DNA from: Blattamonas nauphoetae
Taxonomy: Eukaryota; Preaxostyla; Oxymonadida
Assembly (NCBI GenBank): GCA_033064195.1
Contig: JARBJD010000060.1
Span: 62,001-126,000, forward strand
Length of the DNA stretch: 64,000 nucleotides
Direction of reading: 5' to 3'
The notes under the pieces are model-generated. The model made no database searches. It saw only the letters and a list, made by a program, of their open reading frames with translations, and was not told the DNA's origin. Within the stretch, counting starts at the first letter, position 1. Each line of letters opens with the position of its first letter. Positions 10,842 to 23,546 of the stretch are shown piece by piece. The position numbers and the translations under genes were made by a program.

Positions 10842-13016
10842 CTATATGAGGGGTTCTTGTTGTGTGGAGGCAATTGCAGCAGATGTTGTGATCGATGTTG
10901 GGTCTTCTGTTGCGGCTTTGACGTGCAGGGCGTTCATTTGATTGACGAGTGTCATGCAATCGGCCCTAACCCGTTGAAAAGATGATTCTCTTTCGGAGAC
11001 AATTAAGACTACATATAAATGAAGAAGATAAAGTCGATCAAACCTTGCTGGAGCTCGTTGACGATCTGGAACAAGTTTGAAATTTTCTTCTCGACAGTGT
11101 CGAGTTGGATGCAGGCCTTGTCTTTTTTCACTTCGTTTTCAAGTTCTGCAAAGTCTGCTTTCTCGTTCTGGACTTCGAGACGAGTGCTTTGAATGCGTTT
11201 TGAGGTTCCTTTCTCTTCTCTTTGGAAGTCGACAGCTAATTGCTTATATTTTGCTTTAACACCGTCAATATCTGCATATACACGAGACTGTTCTTCAGCT
11301 TCCCGAGTTTCACGTCCAAGAGCGTCGAGTTGATCGTTGATACTCAATTCAAGCGACTTAATCTTTTCGAGATCATCCTTCGCCTGTGCAAGTTCTAAAT
11401 GAGAGAGAAAGATTGAAAGATATTTGAGAGAAGGAAATTATGACAAATAGCAAGAGAAAATGGAGGGGGTTCTTTATTTGTGTGGCTTTATTCAAACCGC
11501 GATCGAGTTCTTGTTTGGTATCCTTTGTATCATCAACAAGTTTCTTTTTGAAATCAAGATCTTGTTGAAGTTGTTGAACTTGCTCAGGTGTAATAACAGC
11601 TGTTGAGTTCTTCAATCCTTGAGAAATGTGCATGAGAAGCGCAACGACCATCTGCTGGGTGGAAATTTTGATCTCGTGCTCATTTTCCATTTCCTGATCG
11701 AAGGAAGCGAGATTTGCGTCAAGTTCTCGTTCGTTGTTCCTCAGATCGTCCATCTTCTTCATTTTTTCTTCTCGACTTTCATGTTCAGTCTCTTCTGCTC
11801 CAACAAGCATCAATTGTTGTCGGAGTTGAGCTATGCTCTGTTCGTACGTTTTAACCTGTCGTTGGAATTCCTTGATCTTGGCGTTATTGTCCTTAACCTT
11901 TTTCTGGATGGTTTCTTTTGTGTCATCAGGATGAATGTTCAACTGAGCATTGAGTCGTGAAATTTCCTTCGGCATTTTGCTTCCCTCTCCTCGTTCAGCT
12001 CCAAGTTCGTCTCTTTGGCGCTCAAAACGTTCGAGCTCCTGGCGTAAGTTGAGAAGACGTTTTTTCACAACATCACTTCCCAATTCGGCCTGAGCACGAC
12101 GGATACGGATGGTATTGGATTCTTGTTGTGATTGTAATGATGCTTTCTCCTCCTCCAGATGTTCCCTTTCTTCCACAAGATCATGATAATCGTCTTGTTG
12201 TTTTGGTGACTGAAAACGATGAAAAAAGCTAAGATAAAACCAAATCACTAAGTTTCTCTTCTAATTGCATCTGACGATCAGATAGTTCCTGTTCAAGATC
12301 ATGGTTCTCTGTTTCAAGTCTGGTTGAGAGGCTGAGAAAAGAAGTTGAACAAACTGCTCTCGTTTCGAAAACACTTCATCAATTGAGTCACTTAGTCTCT
12401 CGTTCTTTGAATTCAGCGCTGAAATTTCATCTTTTCGTTGTTTGACAAATTGCTGGAAGAGAATTACTAAGAATAAATGTCAACCCTGACGTCCTGGTCA
12501 TTAAAACCACCTAAATACACTCTCTCTTGTGCTAATTCGTTGACTGTAGTGAGATCAGCGAGTTGATCCTTGAGAGATTTGTTGTAGACACTTTGCTCTT
12601 GAATTCTGGTCAAAGTTTGATGAAAGAGGGAAAAAATGAACTGTTTTCGAAGTTTCTGTTGTTTCATTGGATCATCTTGTCTTTCGTCCATATCTTGTTG
12701 CAGTCTGTTGATTTCTTCGTTGATTTCCGAGATTTTGTTGCGAATTCTGACGGCATATGCGTTGGCTTCAGGTAGATTGTCAATCGCTGGGTAAATGTAA
12801 ATAAATGACCAATGAAGAGCAATGGGAGGGAATGGATGATTACATACCTCCTTTACGAGGACCTCCTATGCCAGTTCCCGAAGCAATTCGCTCTGGACCG
12901 ATTCCGATCATCCCTGTTGATTTCATATCATTTCGTGCCTTTTGTCGGCCTCCGCTCGATGGAGGTCGTGCTAGCCCTGTGCTGTTAAGCCTATTTGCTG
13001 TTCCAGGGCGATTCAT
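10842..13016 (-). CDS. IFT74: Intraflagellar transport protein 74
   Basis: Eight exons inferred: 13016-12848, 12786-12642, 12605-12491, 12452-12373, 12331-12241, 12209-11498, 11394-11044, 11008-10842. They give 609 residues; human IFT74 has 600. The N-terminus is basic and Gly/Pro/Arg-rich (MNRPGTANRLNS...GPRKG), as in IFT74 where it helps bind tubulin with IFT81. The rest is heptad-rich coiled coil. Segments aligning with the family include IRNKISEINEEINRLQQ, LDFKKKLVDD and the C-terminal TLVNQMNALH. It is a core IFT-B subunit, so the cell builds a cilium or flagellum. The intron at 12372-12332 could instead be read as 23 nt; both keep the frame. Confidence 0.88.
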
Positions 13017-13155
13017 TGTGATGAAACTGTTCCCATAAGGGTCTCAGGATTCAGATCCCTCCAATTTAACCAGTTATTGAAAATATGGACAATTTGCATC
13101 AATATGTATGTAATAAACACAAAGTCTTAGAAATGAAGACGTCTCTGATCACAGA

Positions 13156-14724
13156 CTATTCAGGAGGAGGCTGGTTCTCAGGTGGTTTCGAGAAATCGCC
13201 AAAGTCGAACATTGAATAATGTTCTCTGCTTTCAAAAGAATCTTCGAAAGAAAAGGTATCCGACACAGAATCAGAACTGTAGGGAGGGAGGAAGGAGTTC
13301 AGTGATGGTGAGGCGTAGTTGAGTTCTGAGTGGAGGTCGAGGGGAAGCGAAGCAAAAGAAGTGGGCGAAGTTGCAAACGAATCCATTGAGAGGAAGGACA
13401 TTGAAGGAGACGGATTGGAGGACCGGAGCGGATGGTTTTGGATCAAATCAATTGGAATCGAAGCGAAGGTGCGAAGGCTGTGCGCGAAGGAGAACACATC
13501 GCTGTTGGAGTCGCCATCTTCACCATTTACAGATGAGTCGCTATACGGAAATCCGACGGAGAGAGAGAGTCGTTCTCTGCGGGAGTTGGAAGCGGTGGGG
13601 AGGGTGTGGATGGCAGTTGGGTCGTCGGAGGGAGAGGATGTGGGCGAAGTGTCCTTCTTCTCGCGTTGGGAATGAGTGTTGGGATGTGGGACGGGATGGA
13701 GTGATGTGGAGCGGGGAGCAGGCACACTTCGCTGATCCTGAGGGACGCGAGGCGGCTGGAGTTTGGGGATGGTGAGGGCGGTGTGTGTTGGGGAAGGGAA
13801 CGCGTGGAGGTTAGGCAGGTGGTGTGGGGTGACGTATGGCTCGTAGACACCATGGAATACTCCGTGTCTGTCTTCTTCTGACGATGATGATATGGATAAT
13901 GAGGAAGAATTGGATGCGGGGGAGACTGCACGTGTGGACTGATACATATCGAGATCCTCTTCCATTGTATTGAAATCTCGGAGTCCAACACGCACGTCTG
14001 TAATTCCTGCTGTGTTTGGAAAAGCGAAATCAAAGGCTGGGATTAATTGGGACTCAGCAGATGTGAGGTCTTTTGATTTTGATATTTCGGTTGCTTGAAT
14101 GTGAACTTTATTCGACGGAACAAATGTAATAACTTTTGGAACAGCTACGGGTGAGTTGTGGGGTTGGGTGTCCTGTGTTGCTCTTGGTTCAGGAAATCCC
14201 ATGAACGAAGTGACTGACGTGAGAGGGGGAGTGTTCGTTGAAAATCCTGAAGAAAAAGGGAGGGAGGGACTAACAAAGCCATCTAATTGTGAATTAGTTT
14301 TGTTGGACCCACTGAAATCAGTCATTGAATTGTCGTTCCCCATGTCTGATGGAACAAATGTAATTTCTGGATTTGTTGAAGAGTGATGATGATTCTGTTC
14401 TCCTTGAACTGACCGTCTTGCCTCTCTTTTTCGTTGGCGTCGTTCTCGTTTCCTACGTCGCTGTCTTGCTCGTTCACGATCTTTTCGGGATACTTGTTTC
14501 TTAACGTTTCCTTGGAGCGAGGCTTGATTGGTATCGTTTGCATCAAAAACAACACTCTCCTGCGAACTTTCCCCTGAATCTGATACATCAGAGTGGATAT
14601 CGTTGTGCTCATAGTTCGTTTGGAGTGTCGTACTTGGGGTGTATGTGAATGAATGAGTTTGAAGCGGAACGAATGATGTGTGATCCTGAGGTTGAAATGG
14701 GAATGATTGTTTCTGGAATGTCAT
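13156..14724 (-). CDS. Low-complexity protein with a basic Arg/Lys segment, unknown function
   Basis: A single open frame of 522 residues from ATG at 14724. Residues ~75-105 form a very basic run (KKQVSRKDRERARQRRRKR and following), resembling a nuclear localisation or nucleic-acid-binding segment, possibly half of a bZIP, but no leucine zipper follows. The rest is rich in Ser, Pro, Thr and Asn with an acidic/Phe-containing C-terminus, so mostly disordered. I recognise no domain. A nuclear regulatory role is only a guess. It is divergent from the kinesin gene (213 bp) and convergent with IFT74. Confidence 0.6.
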   Translation of the reverse strand: MTFQKQSFPFQPQDHTSFVPLQTHSFTYTPSTTLQTNYEHNDIHSDVSDSGESSQESVVFDANDTNQASLQGNVKKQVSRKDRERARQRRRKRERRQRKREARRSVQGEQNHHHSSTNPEITFVPSDMGNDNSMTDFSGSNKTNSQLDGFVSPSLPFSSGFSTNTPPLTSVTSFMGFPEPRATQDTQPHNSPVAVPKVITFVPSNKVHIQATEISKSKDLTSAESQLIPAFDFAFPNTAGITDVRVGLRDFNTMEEDLDMYQSTRAVSPASNSSSLSISSSSEEDRHGVFHGVYEPYVTPHHLPNLHAFPSPTHTALTIPKLQPPRVPQDQRSVPAPRSTSLHPVPHPNTHSQREKKDTSPTSSPSDDPTAIHTLPTASNSRRERLSLSVGFPYSDSSVNGEDGDSNSDVFSFAHSLRTFASIPIDLIQNHPLRSSNPSPSMSFLSMDSFATSPTSFASLPLDLHSELNYASPSLNSFLPPYSSDSVSDTFSFEDSFESREHYSMFDFGDFSKPPENQPPPE

Positions 14725-14937
14725 GGGACGAGTTGGGCGAGTAGGGTGGGAAGGGGCTTGGTTTGCTGGTTGATATTCTTTGTCGATCGTGAGATGTTAA
14801 GAGTCTCTAGTATAACTCAAAGCTATGTAAAAAAGAAGGAGATTCGGGATAGGATGAAGAAGGACGATCCTAATGTCGAATTCTGATGTTTCTCTTTCAT
14901 CACACCATAATATTTTTCTGTAAACCGTTGGTTCACC
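14725..14937. promoter_or_regulatory. Divergent promoter region, basic protein / kinesin
   Basis: 213 bp lie between divergent start codons. I identified no defined motif. Confidence 0.4.
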
Positions 14938-17935
14938 ATGGCCCAGCCGTTTGAACCTATAAGAGTCATGGTGAGGATTCGTCCTCTCGCACCTCACGAA
15001 TTTGGTAGTGAGATTTGTGCAAGCCAGTCATCTGACACTTCTGTTGAGGTTTCTTATTATTTCTTGCACATCGTCTCATATATATCTATCTTTGTTCCAC
15101 ACTATCACAAGTTAATCGTTCCACCAGCTAATCCAGCTGTGGCCGACTTTCAAGTCCACCAATTTGATTTCTCAGTATGCTCCACTTTACTCGTATCACT
15201 TCTTCGTGTGTCTAATGGTCTATTGCCCTTCACAGCGTGTATTCAATGATGAAACTTCTCAAACAGCCCTATTTTCTGAGTGCGGGCTTCCAGCTCTTCT
15301 TGACGACGTTATTTTGCGTGGCTATTCTGCATCTGTTCTAGCCTATGGACAAACAGGTACAGGAAAAACCTACACGATCACTGGTCCTGAACCAAAGACC
15401 CTTGACGAAATTGAACAACATCGGTGCTTTGGCCTTCCAACTGACGGATTAATTCCTCAAAGCGTTTCGTATCTGTTCGACAAAATTGAACAGGACGAAG
15501 AACATGCTTATAAAGTGAGTGTAAGCTATTATGAAATCTATAATGAACATGTATTTTTGTTTTTGTCACATTATCTTCTGTAGATTTACGATCTCCTCCA
15601 ATTCGATACACAACAAAAGAAACCTCTTCATAAAGCAGCATTCAACCCATATGCTGGCCCCAAAACATCCACTGCAGGTGGTCCAAAGCCACTCCCCCTC
15701 AGAAGTGTCGGTGATGCCTTTTATATTGAAGGGTTGTCAACTTCTCACTGCAACTCTCGAGAAGATCTCATCACACTTCTTGAAAATGGGCAAAAGAACC
15801 GTCACGTCGCCAGCCATAACCTTAATATGGAATCTTCTCGCTCACATGCATTGCTTACGTTGAAAGTGGCTGCTACTGACATTGAAAACGGGCCAGGCGT
15901 TCTCGATGAAACAGTTTCAGATAAACAGGAACTTGCCCGCCGTCAAAGTATTCGGCAAACTGTCACAAAAGGTGGTCGTGTCCTCAGGCAAAAACAGAAC
16001 AATTCTTCATGTGTTAGAAGAGGAAAAGTGACTTTTGTAGATCTCGCAGGTTCGGAACGACTCAAACAGAGCGGTTCGGAAAATGAAAACAAAAGAGAAA
16101 CAATGGCTATCAATAAATCATTATTCACCCTTGGAGCTGTGATCAATGCTTTGTCGGCATTGTCAAAAAAGTCCTCACAAAATCCAGCGACCTCTTTATC
16201 AACGAAGCACATTCCTTATCGAGATTCGAAACTGACAGCACTTCTAAAAGATTCTCTTGGAGGTACAGCGAAATCAATGATGATAGCTTGCATCACTCCA
16301 TCCCAATTATTCTCACAAATCTCTCTCTCAACTTTGAACTACGCCCAAATGGTTCAATCCATCAAAAATAAACCAGTCAAGCGGATTGGTGAAGGGGAAG
16401 CACAGTTTGAAAAGATGAGAGAAGAAATTCGCCAATTAAAGCGAGAAATCGAATATTGGCGTGAACAAGCTGGTGACAGCACTCTGAAACGTGGAAAAGA
16501 GCGCTCGATGTCAGACGGAGCAAGATCAGGCCGTCGTGGATCCCTCGGGCAAATTCGCGGAGGTCCCGCCTCTTCCAAAGGGTCTCGCGAGCCGTACCCG
16601 ACCACACCGTCTGTGTCTCCAATGATTTCGCGCGGGTCGACGCAGTCGATGCGGTCACAACAGCTGTACACGCCAACCAGCAAAGACTCGCAGAGGGGTG
16701 TCTACCAGCAGTACCATCCGCGCTCTGAGCCGAGCAGTCCGTACCAAAGGGCGTTCATTCCGGAGGCGAATCAGGTGTTGGTGTCTCAGATCGTTCAGGC
16801 GGAGATGGAGAGGCAGGGCGGAGGGATGAGGGACGATCGGAGCTCGGCGCATGACATTTCGCCGCGTCCCACAAGCGAGACGTTTGGTGGGAGTCGGAGG
16901 GACTCGTTTGGTTCGTATTCGTCGATGATGCCAACATCCGCGTCGTCGCAGTCATCCAACTCGTCCATCATGTCGATGCCTTCTGCGTTCACCCTCCCCG
17001 ACGACTACCTCGACGAGGTGAATGATGCAGAAGTTCTCAGAGCGATTGCTCACAGGCTGAAGGTGGAGAGCAACGCTGCGGTGAGTGCGGCACAGCATTA
17101 CAAGGAAAGACTCACCCACATGGAGACGCTCAACTCGCAGATGATGGGGAGTCAGCAGATGAGCACGTCGAACAGTATGAATGGCATGGCCAACAGCCAA
17201 AGCCCAATCAATTCCCCGCGCACTCCCAAGCGGACCCTTCCTATGATTGCTCCGTCGAGCAAAGCACAAGCTATTTTCTATCAGGGACAGCCGCAACTTG
17301 ACACCAGCCAGTCGCCGAGCGATGGAGAGCCTGTCACGTCGAAAGTGATCTTCTCTGCCAAGCAACGCTCAACCATCCCGCCTCTCAACTCCAAACCACA
17401 TTCAGACACTTCACCTGACCATACGTCTTCTCTCTCCACGTCACTCCTCTCTTCGCCCGACGCGCTCTCTCCCCAGACTGCTCAAAGTCCCCAGGAGCAG
17501 CCACGTCCGTCCTTCATCCCACTCTCACAATCAGACATGCTCAGTCGACTCACCCTTCTGGGCAACAAACCCTCCCCCTCGCCATCTGCTGCGTCCTCCA
17601 GCCCCTTGCAGTCGAAGCCATCGTCCAACTTCAACCCGTCCTTCGACACCTCGCCGCCAGTCGACACAGGCGAAGAGGGGGAACCTCCTCTGGCACAGAG
17701 CACGTCTTCGTCGCATCCACCAACACCTGTCATCCCACCCAAACCTGAAAAACCAATCACATCACCACCCCCCACAAACCGTCCCTCACCGCGTTCGGGT
17801 GAGGCGGCAGATGTTCTTTCTTTTGACATGAACGCCCCAAAGCCGAAGGGCAAGAGGAAAGTGAGGGGCCCTCCTGCAGGCCTGCTTGATCGGCTCAACC
17901 AGAGGACGGTCAAGAGACCGCAGGAAGGTGATTGA
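14938..17935 (+). CDS. Kinesin with N-terminal motor
   Basis: Exons 14938-15048, 15112-15174, 15236-15550 and 15584-17935 (introns 63, 61 and 33 nt) give 946 residues. The motor starts almost at the N-terminus: VMVRIRPL, P-loop AYGQTGTGKTYT, SYYEIYNEHIYDLL across a splice, switch I NMESSRSH, switch II VDLAGSERLKQSG, and HIPYRDSKLTALLKDSLGG. About 40 extra Lys/Arg/Gln-rich residues sit just before switch II. A short predicted coiled coil (FEKMREEIRQLKREIEYW) follows the neck. The remaining ~520 residues are Ser/Pro/Gln-rich and look disordered. It is a microtubule plus-end-directed motor by family; the subfamily cannot be assigned from motifs alone. Confidence 0.93.
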
Positions 17936-18066
17936 ATAGACAGTCTTTATTTTGGGTCTTCATTTCTCTTTTGTGCATGCAGTGCATTTCAGAAAGGGTT
18001 TTGTTGTTGATATCAAAAACAGTGATAAAAGAAGGAAAAAAACAGCAGAATTCACAGAAACCAGGG

Positions 18067-21000
18067 TTACTTGGATTGTTTGTGCCCTTGCATCATGTCG
18101 ATCGCAGTATCAACGATGTAATCGATGTTGCTCTCGAAGGTGGCGTCGAGAAGGTAGTCCTTCGGTGCCTTCTCCTTCACGTAGCTCAGAATGGTCTGTG
18201 TGCGAGTGAACTCCGGCTCAGATGGGACGAATGTCTCCGTCAGAGCGATGTGAGCAGTGGACGAGATGAGACTGAGAACAGTTTCGATGTTGGAGTCCTC
18301 CTTGTTGAACTCTTTGATGGTTTCCAGGTAGTTCAGAGCAACTGTCATGAACGGTGTGCGCAGAAGGCACGGATGGTATACAACCTTAATCGATACGTTG
18401 AAAGCAAATGAGCGGAGCTCAGATCCAAACGTGTAAGTCTCGAAGTGCTTCATGTCGGTGAGGAAGAACTGGAGGAGGCTCACAGCGATTGGGATGATGT
18501 GAGAGGAGATGAGGAGTGCCGTGTCTTCGGATTCCTTGATCATGTTCACCATGATACCACACGCCTTGGCCATTGCTTCGTCGGTGGGGGAATTCTTCAG
18601 TTTGAGGGAAGTGTTGATGTCGGTGCCATTTTCGTCTTTGACCTCGATCTTCTGATCGTCGCACCATCTCGCAAGGATGCAGATGATTTGAGAGACAAAG
18701 CTTTCTGTGCTCATCATCTTCACAGCCTCCTTGTCGCGCGAGATGTTCATCAGCGACGCCAACAGCTTCTCGAAGAACGGGTCGGACAATCCGGAGAGTG
18801 TCTGGACGGGATTGTACTCTTCGATCACTCGCGGAAGGAACCCGATCAGCGTCTCGGAGAGTTTGGAAGAGGTGATCGTTTCGAGCGAGTCCTCCGCAGC
18901 GGTGAGGTTCACCACAGCCTTGAAAATCTCGGTGAGCGCCTTGGACGTCGTGAATGTCTGAATAAACTCGAGAAGGAGGTCGACGATCCCAGCTTGAGTG
19001 AACGCAATGGAAGCCTCACTTGACGAGGCGACGCACGGATTGATGATCAACGACATGGCAAGTTGGAGGTTGGTGTGTTGGGCGTTGGCAGCCAAAACTG
19101 GGTTGGACTGCAGTTTTGGGTTGGGCACCATGATTCGGCGGATCAGGTCGACAAAAATGGTGAACATGCCCTCGCTTGCGAAGATCGTCACGTTTGACTT
19201 GTCGAGGCTGATTGTTCTGAAAGTCTTGATGATTCGGTTGAGGATGTTTGTGTCTGTCTTCAGCATCTCGTAGACGCTCTTCAGCCATTCAACAATGCCT
19301 GTGCTCTTGCCCTGTTCGTTGCAAAGGATTGTGTGGTTGATGATCTCATCCTGCGCCAAGTTGGTGAACGACACAAGCAGACGTTCCTGCAGCAGAATGC
19401 GCTGAGTCGTCATGTTCTCCACAGCGATGGTTGCGAGGAGTTGGTAGACTTCGGTGACCTTGAGTCTCTCGCGCTGATCGGGGTTGACCACGCAGAAGGA
19501 GAGGAGATTCACGAGCTGCTCGATTTCGTTAATGGCAAGCTTGTCACGAGTGCTGAGTGCTGTCATGATGATATCGGCAGCACCAGCGTCGACGAGGGCC
19601 GTGCCGAGCTGGTTGATCTGCTGTCGGAGGATGTTGCACATGATTTTGATGATGAGATCAAGATGAGGGGACTGATAAAGAGTGGAAAAGTGGACCAGCT
19701 CCAGCCAGAGCGGAATGGTCTGCTGAGTGAGGATGATCGTGTTGGAGGCGGAGGTCCCAGTGAGGTTGTGGAGGATGGTGAGAGCGTGATTGAGGGAACG
19801 TCCAAGAAGCGACTCCTTCTTGTTTTCGTCCGATTTACGCAATTTCTGGTCGATGCTCCAGTAGAGACGCGAGATATCGTGGTCTCCATACACCTTGGCG
19901 ATCTCCATCGCTGTCGATGCCCCATCCTGATCAATGAAGCCCTGCAGCACTTGGCTCAGCGTCGTGAATGTCGAAAGAAGAGAGAGCGTCCGCAGAAGAA
20001 GCTGGCCGGTCTGCTCAAACTTTTCCTGTTCTTTGTCGCTCATGTTGATCACCGACGACTCCTTCGACTTCCGCGTCTGCATCAGAAGCAGCAGGTGCGT
20101 GTCCTTCACTTGCCGGATGATCGGACACACAAGCCCCACCGCATTCTGCTTCACCATCGCAACCGAGCACTGGGCTGTCGCCGAGAGAGACACAAGAATC
20201 GACACACTCAACACTGCAACGTCAGTGTTCATCTCCATGGTGGTCTTGATTGTTCGAGCAATCGCGGGAACAAGCCCACTCTCAATTATCGCCTCCACTC
20301 GCTTCACGGTCTCGTCATCAAACGATCCAGAGCAGAGAAGCACGTGTAGTGTTGCCACAAGAGCGACAGTGGGATCCGCTGCGAGGCCTGCCGTGGAATT
20401 GAGGAGTTCGACGATCCTGGTTGGGATGTCAGTCATGAGAATCTGCTTTCTCAACGCGTCTGTCGTGGAGATGGTGCGAGTGATGGTGAATGCTGTGAAA
20501 AGGACCTGTGGGTGGGTGTCTGGTGCTGTGATATAAAGATTCAGGGTGGAAATAAGAAGGCGAAGGTTGTCGTCTGTGTGTGTCTTCACGGTGAACGCTG
20601 GCTCCGAAAAGAAAAACAGAAGGAGCGAAAACACTTTTGAAACATAATCAGAATTGGTGTGGACAGTCGGCCCGAGCTTGCCCAGAAGCACAGACACAAT
20701 CTGGTTGTCGAGAAGGAAGTGCATGAGGTCTGTGTTTGGAGTGGCAAGGATGAGGATGGTGTGGACGAGCTGTTCCGAAGCAAAGTACAACGCCTCTGGT
20801 GGAAACTTAACAATGGAAAGATACACAGAGGCAAAGGAAGTAACAGAAGGATCAGGGGATGGGGTGAATAGTGGGATGATGGTGGGTGAGGAGGAGGTGT
20901 TGGCAAGGAGGACAGTGAGGAGGGTCAGACCAGAGTTCAACGTCTGGATCGATGGGGCAGTATGGAGAGTTGAGCAGGCTGTAAACACAACAGGAAGAGA

Positions 21001-23440
21001 TTGGAGGAGTATATGGAATTGGGAGCCTGTTTGGATCAATTGGTCGACAAATTGAGCTGAATCTCCAGCAATATGGGAAAGGATCCTGAAGATAAGGCCA
21101 ACAACCTGTGAGAGGGTATTCAAGGACTGTAATTGAACTGGATCAAGTGTGTCGGCGGATAGTGTGGAATCCTTTGGGCAAAAGGTGAGTGTAGTTGTAA
21201 CTCGCTGGCACAGGAAGTTCACAATTTTGTCCATCAATTCTGTATTCTTCTGGAATATATCTGCGACAGCATCGGACGAAAGAAGGACCCACAAATTCCA
21301 GGAAATTGGTAGAAGATCTTTGGAAAACGCGAGGATCTCTTCATTCGTTGTTCCGTCTGGTGCAGTTTTTGATCCAAAATAGTGAAGAAGATAAATCAGC
21401 ATTGTCTCGATCGCTTTATTATCGGCAAGAATCTGAATTGTTTTGCTGTCTCTCAGGAGGAGGGATATCATCGTGAAGCACAGCGTTTGAATGGTTGCGA
21501 ATTTGACGTCCTCCAAGTGAGAGCGGGAAATCTCAAGAAGTGTTGTGAAAATCTTTTGTTCAAAAAGTTTGACAGTGAGATCTGGTGCATGTTGGACGAA
21601 ATTTAAGATGAAAAGAGCGAGAAATTGCAGGGTTGAGTGGATACTTGTTTTCTCAGTCTCGATATGCTTCAGAGCTTCGTAGAATTGTTTTAAGGTCTCA
21701 TCATCAGATATGTGCATGATCATGGTCGTTGGAGAATGGGAAAGAACTGTCAACATGCATGGTCCGAGAGCAATGAGTGGGTTTTCCGATGTGACCGATT
21801 TGAGGAAAACATGTGTCAGAATTGTAATAATTGGCTGTGGTTTTCCCTGAACGAGGCATGTTTGAAGGAATATGTCAGGGACAGATGAAAGATTCCCAAT
21901 GATTCGACAAGTGAGCAGTTTAGTTTCATATGATGAATGTGTGGAGAGCAAAACCATACACAATGGTGAAAGGCATTCGTAAACACATATAAATGCACGA
22001 GATGATTCTAGAAGAGAGATGAGGAACAATGGACGATACCATCTGAAGAGAGTTTCAAAAGAGATGTGAGTCCAGAACTGACAATTCTTTTGTGGATAGT
22101 TGCATGAGCTTCGGAAAGAGTCCGGGAGTCAAGACTATCTATTGACTTCTGGAGGGCATTGGCAAAAGAAGTCACTAATTGGTGGGTCAAGTCAGCGTGC
22201 AGAATGAGTGATGAGAGGATGCTCATTGATGTTGTGTAGTCACCCAATATTGTCTGCCCATCAAGCTTCAGAAGGAGGACTGTGATGAGAGATGGTGCAA
22301 CACGTGCATCTAACAGGCTTGGGATGCAGGTCTCTGAATGGGGTGATGAAGAGAAGTTCATACGATTTCTGGAGAGCTGAAGAAAGATGCGGAGAATCTG
22401 TGTTGAATAATCTCCACGAGAAAGAAGTCCAGTCAGGTAGGACAACAGTTGAGGGAAGGTTAGCACCTCGGGAGGAAGATCTGAAGATGAGAAGAGAGGA
22501 GAGATGAAACCTGCCGAGGACGCAAGATGAAGAATGATTCTTATCACAACGGAACTGATAGATGGGGTTGAAAGGAACCGCAAGAATGGGTTGGATTCCT
22601 TGAATATATCGAGGAATGCAGCCTCACGGAAAATGGGGGAGTTCCCTTTGCATGCTGAGGTGGATAATATCTGCAAAAAGAATGAGAGTTGTGGAGACTC
22701 TGCCGATTGTTGAGCGAGTTTGCACAGATGGGGAAAGAGGACAGGGAGAGTCACGTTCTCCACGAAAGCTGTGCTGAACGGGGTATTCGCTGAACTAGGT
22801 GACAGGGGAAAATAAAATACCAATCTTGTAACATTGGGTCAAAACTGAATATGATATGGACTGTAATGATGTTGAACCCGTTGAGAAGAAGGTGAATAAG
22901 TGGGTCAAAAGTTGATTTGTAAAGTGGAGCGTCAATGTCGTTTCTATCCAAGCAAATTAACTAGAAAGCGAGAAACCGTCAACAATTGAAAATTTGAGGA
23001 TTGTTAAAACACTCAAAATCAGGGCATCGTTCACGAAAGGTGCAGTGAGGAGGCTCACAAGAGCATTTTGATTTTCAGGTGTTGAAAGTGCATTATTCGA
23101 ATCACCTATGACTGTTGACGGATAAAGAATGGCACACTAAATGAGGTTAGGAGTATTTCTGTGTTGCAGAAAGCGAGGGCTTCAAATACATCGGTGGTTT
23201 TTCTGAAGAACGAATAATCACAAAAGAAATATACGTGAGCATAGAAGCTAAGTGCGAAGTAATCTCCGAGAAGTCAGATGGAGGTTCGAGATCGCGAGGG
23301 TGTTCTTGGAGCCAGTCATCACATTTTATGCTGGAGTTAATTACCTTCTCGACATTTTCACTTGTGACGGCAGTCCACAAGGAAGGAAAGGGATTAGGTT
23401 CTATAGGGACGTGAATAGAAGTTCATATTAGACCTTGCAT
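18067..23440 (-). CDS. 1,718-residue helical-repeat (ARM/HEAT-like) protein, unknown function
   Basis: Seven exons inferred: 23440-23434, 23400-23235, 23202-23138, 23105-23011, 22960-22833, 22794-22040, 22007-18067. Total 5,157 nt, a whole number of codons. The first exon is only 7 nt (ATG CAA G), followed by a 33-nt intron. The sequence is Leu/Ile/Ser/Thr-rich and helical throughout, with irregular ~40-residue units like armadillo or HEAT repeats. There is no signal peptide, TM segment or catalytic motif. It is probably a large scaffold or adaptor. The donor of the intron at 22832-22795 has an alternative 12 nt downstream. It shares a 106-bp divergent promoter with MKS1. A 368-bp piece (about residues 990-1112) is duplicated at 30116-30483. 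Confidence 0.75.
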
Positions 23441-23546
23441 ATCCAAAGAACGCTTTTTTGTGAGAGTACTGTGTCCACTGGGTTGGATCAGAAGAACATC
23501 GTGATTTTGAGATAACCATATTCGCCGAAGCACCAACTGCTTCAAA
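23441..23546. promoter_or_regulatory. 106-bp divergent promoter, helical-repeat protein / MKS1
   Basis: The two inferred start codons are 106 bp apart and point away from each other, so both genes must be driven from this interval or from inside each other's first exon and intron. I see no motif I can name. The spacing rests on the 7-nt first exon inferred for the helical-repeat gene. Confidence 0.5.
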
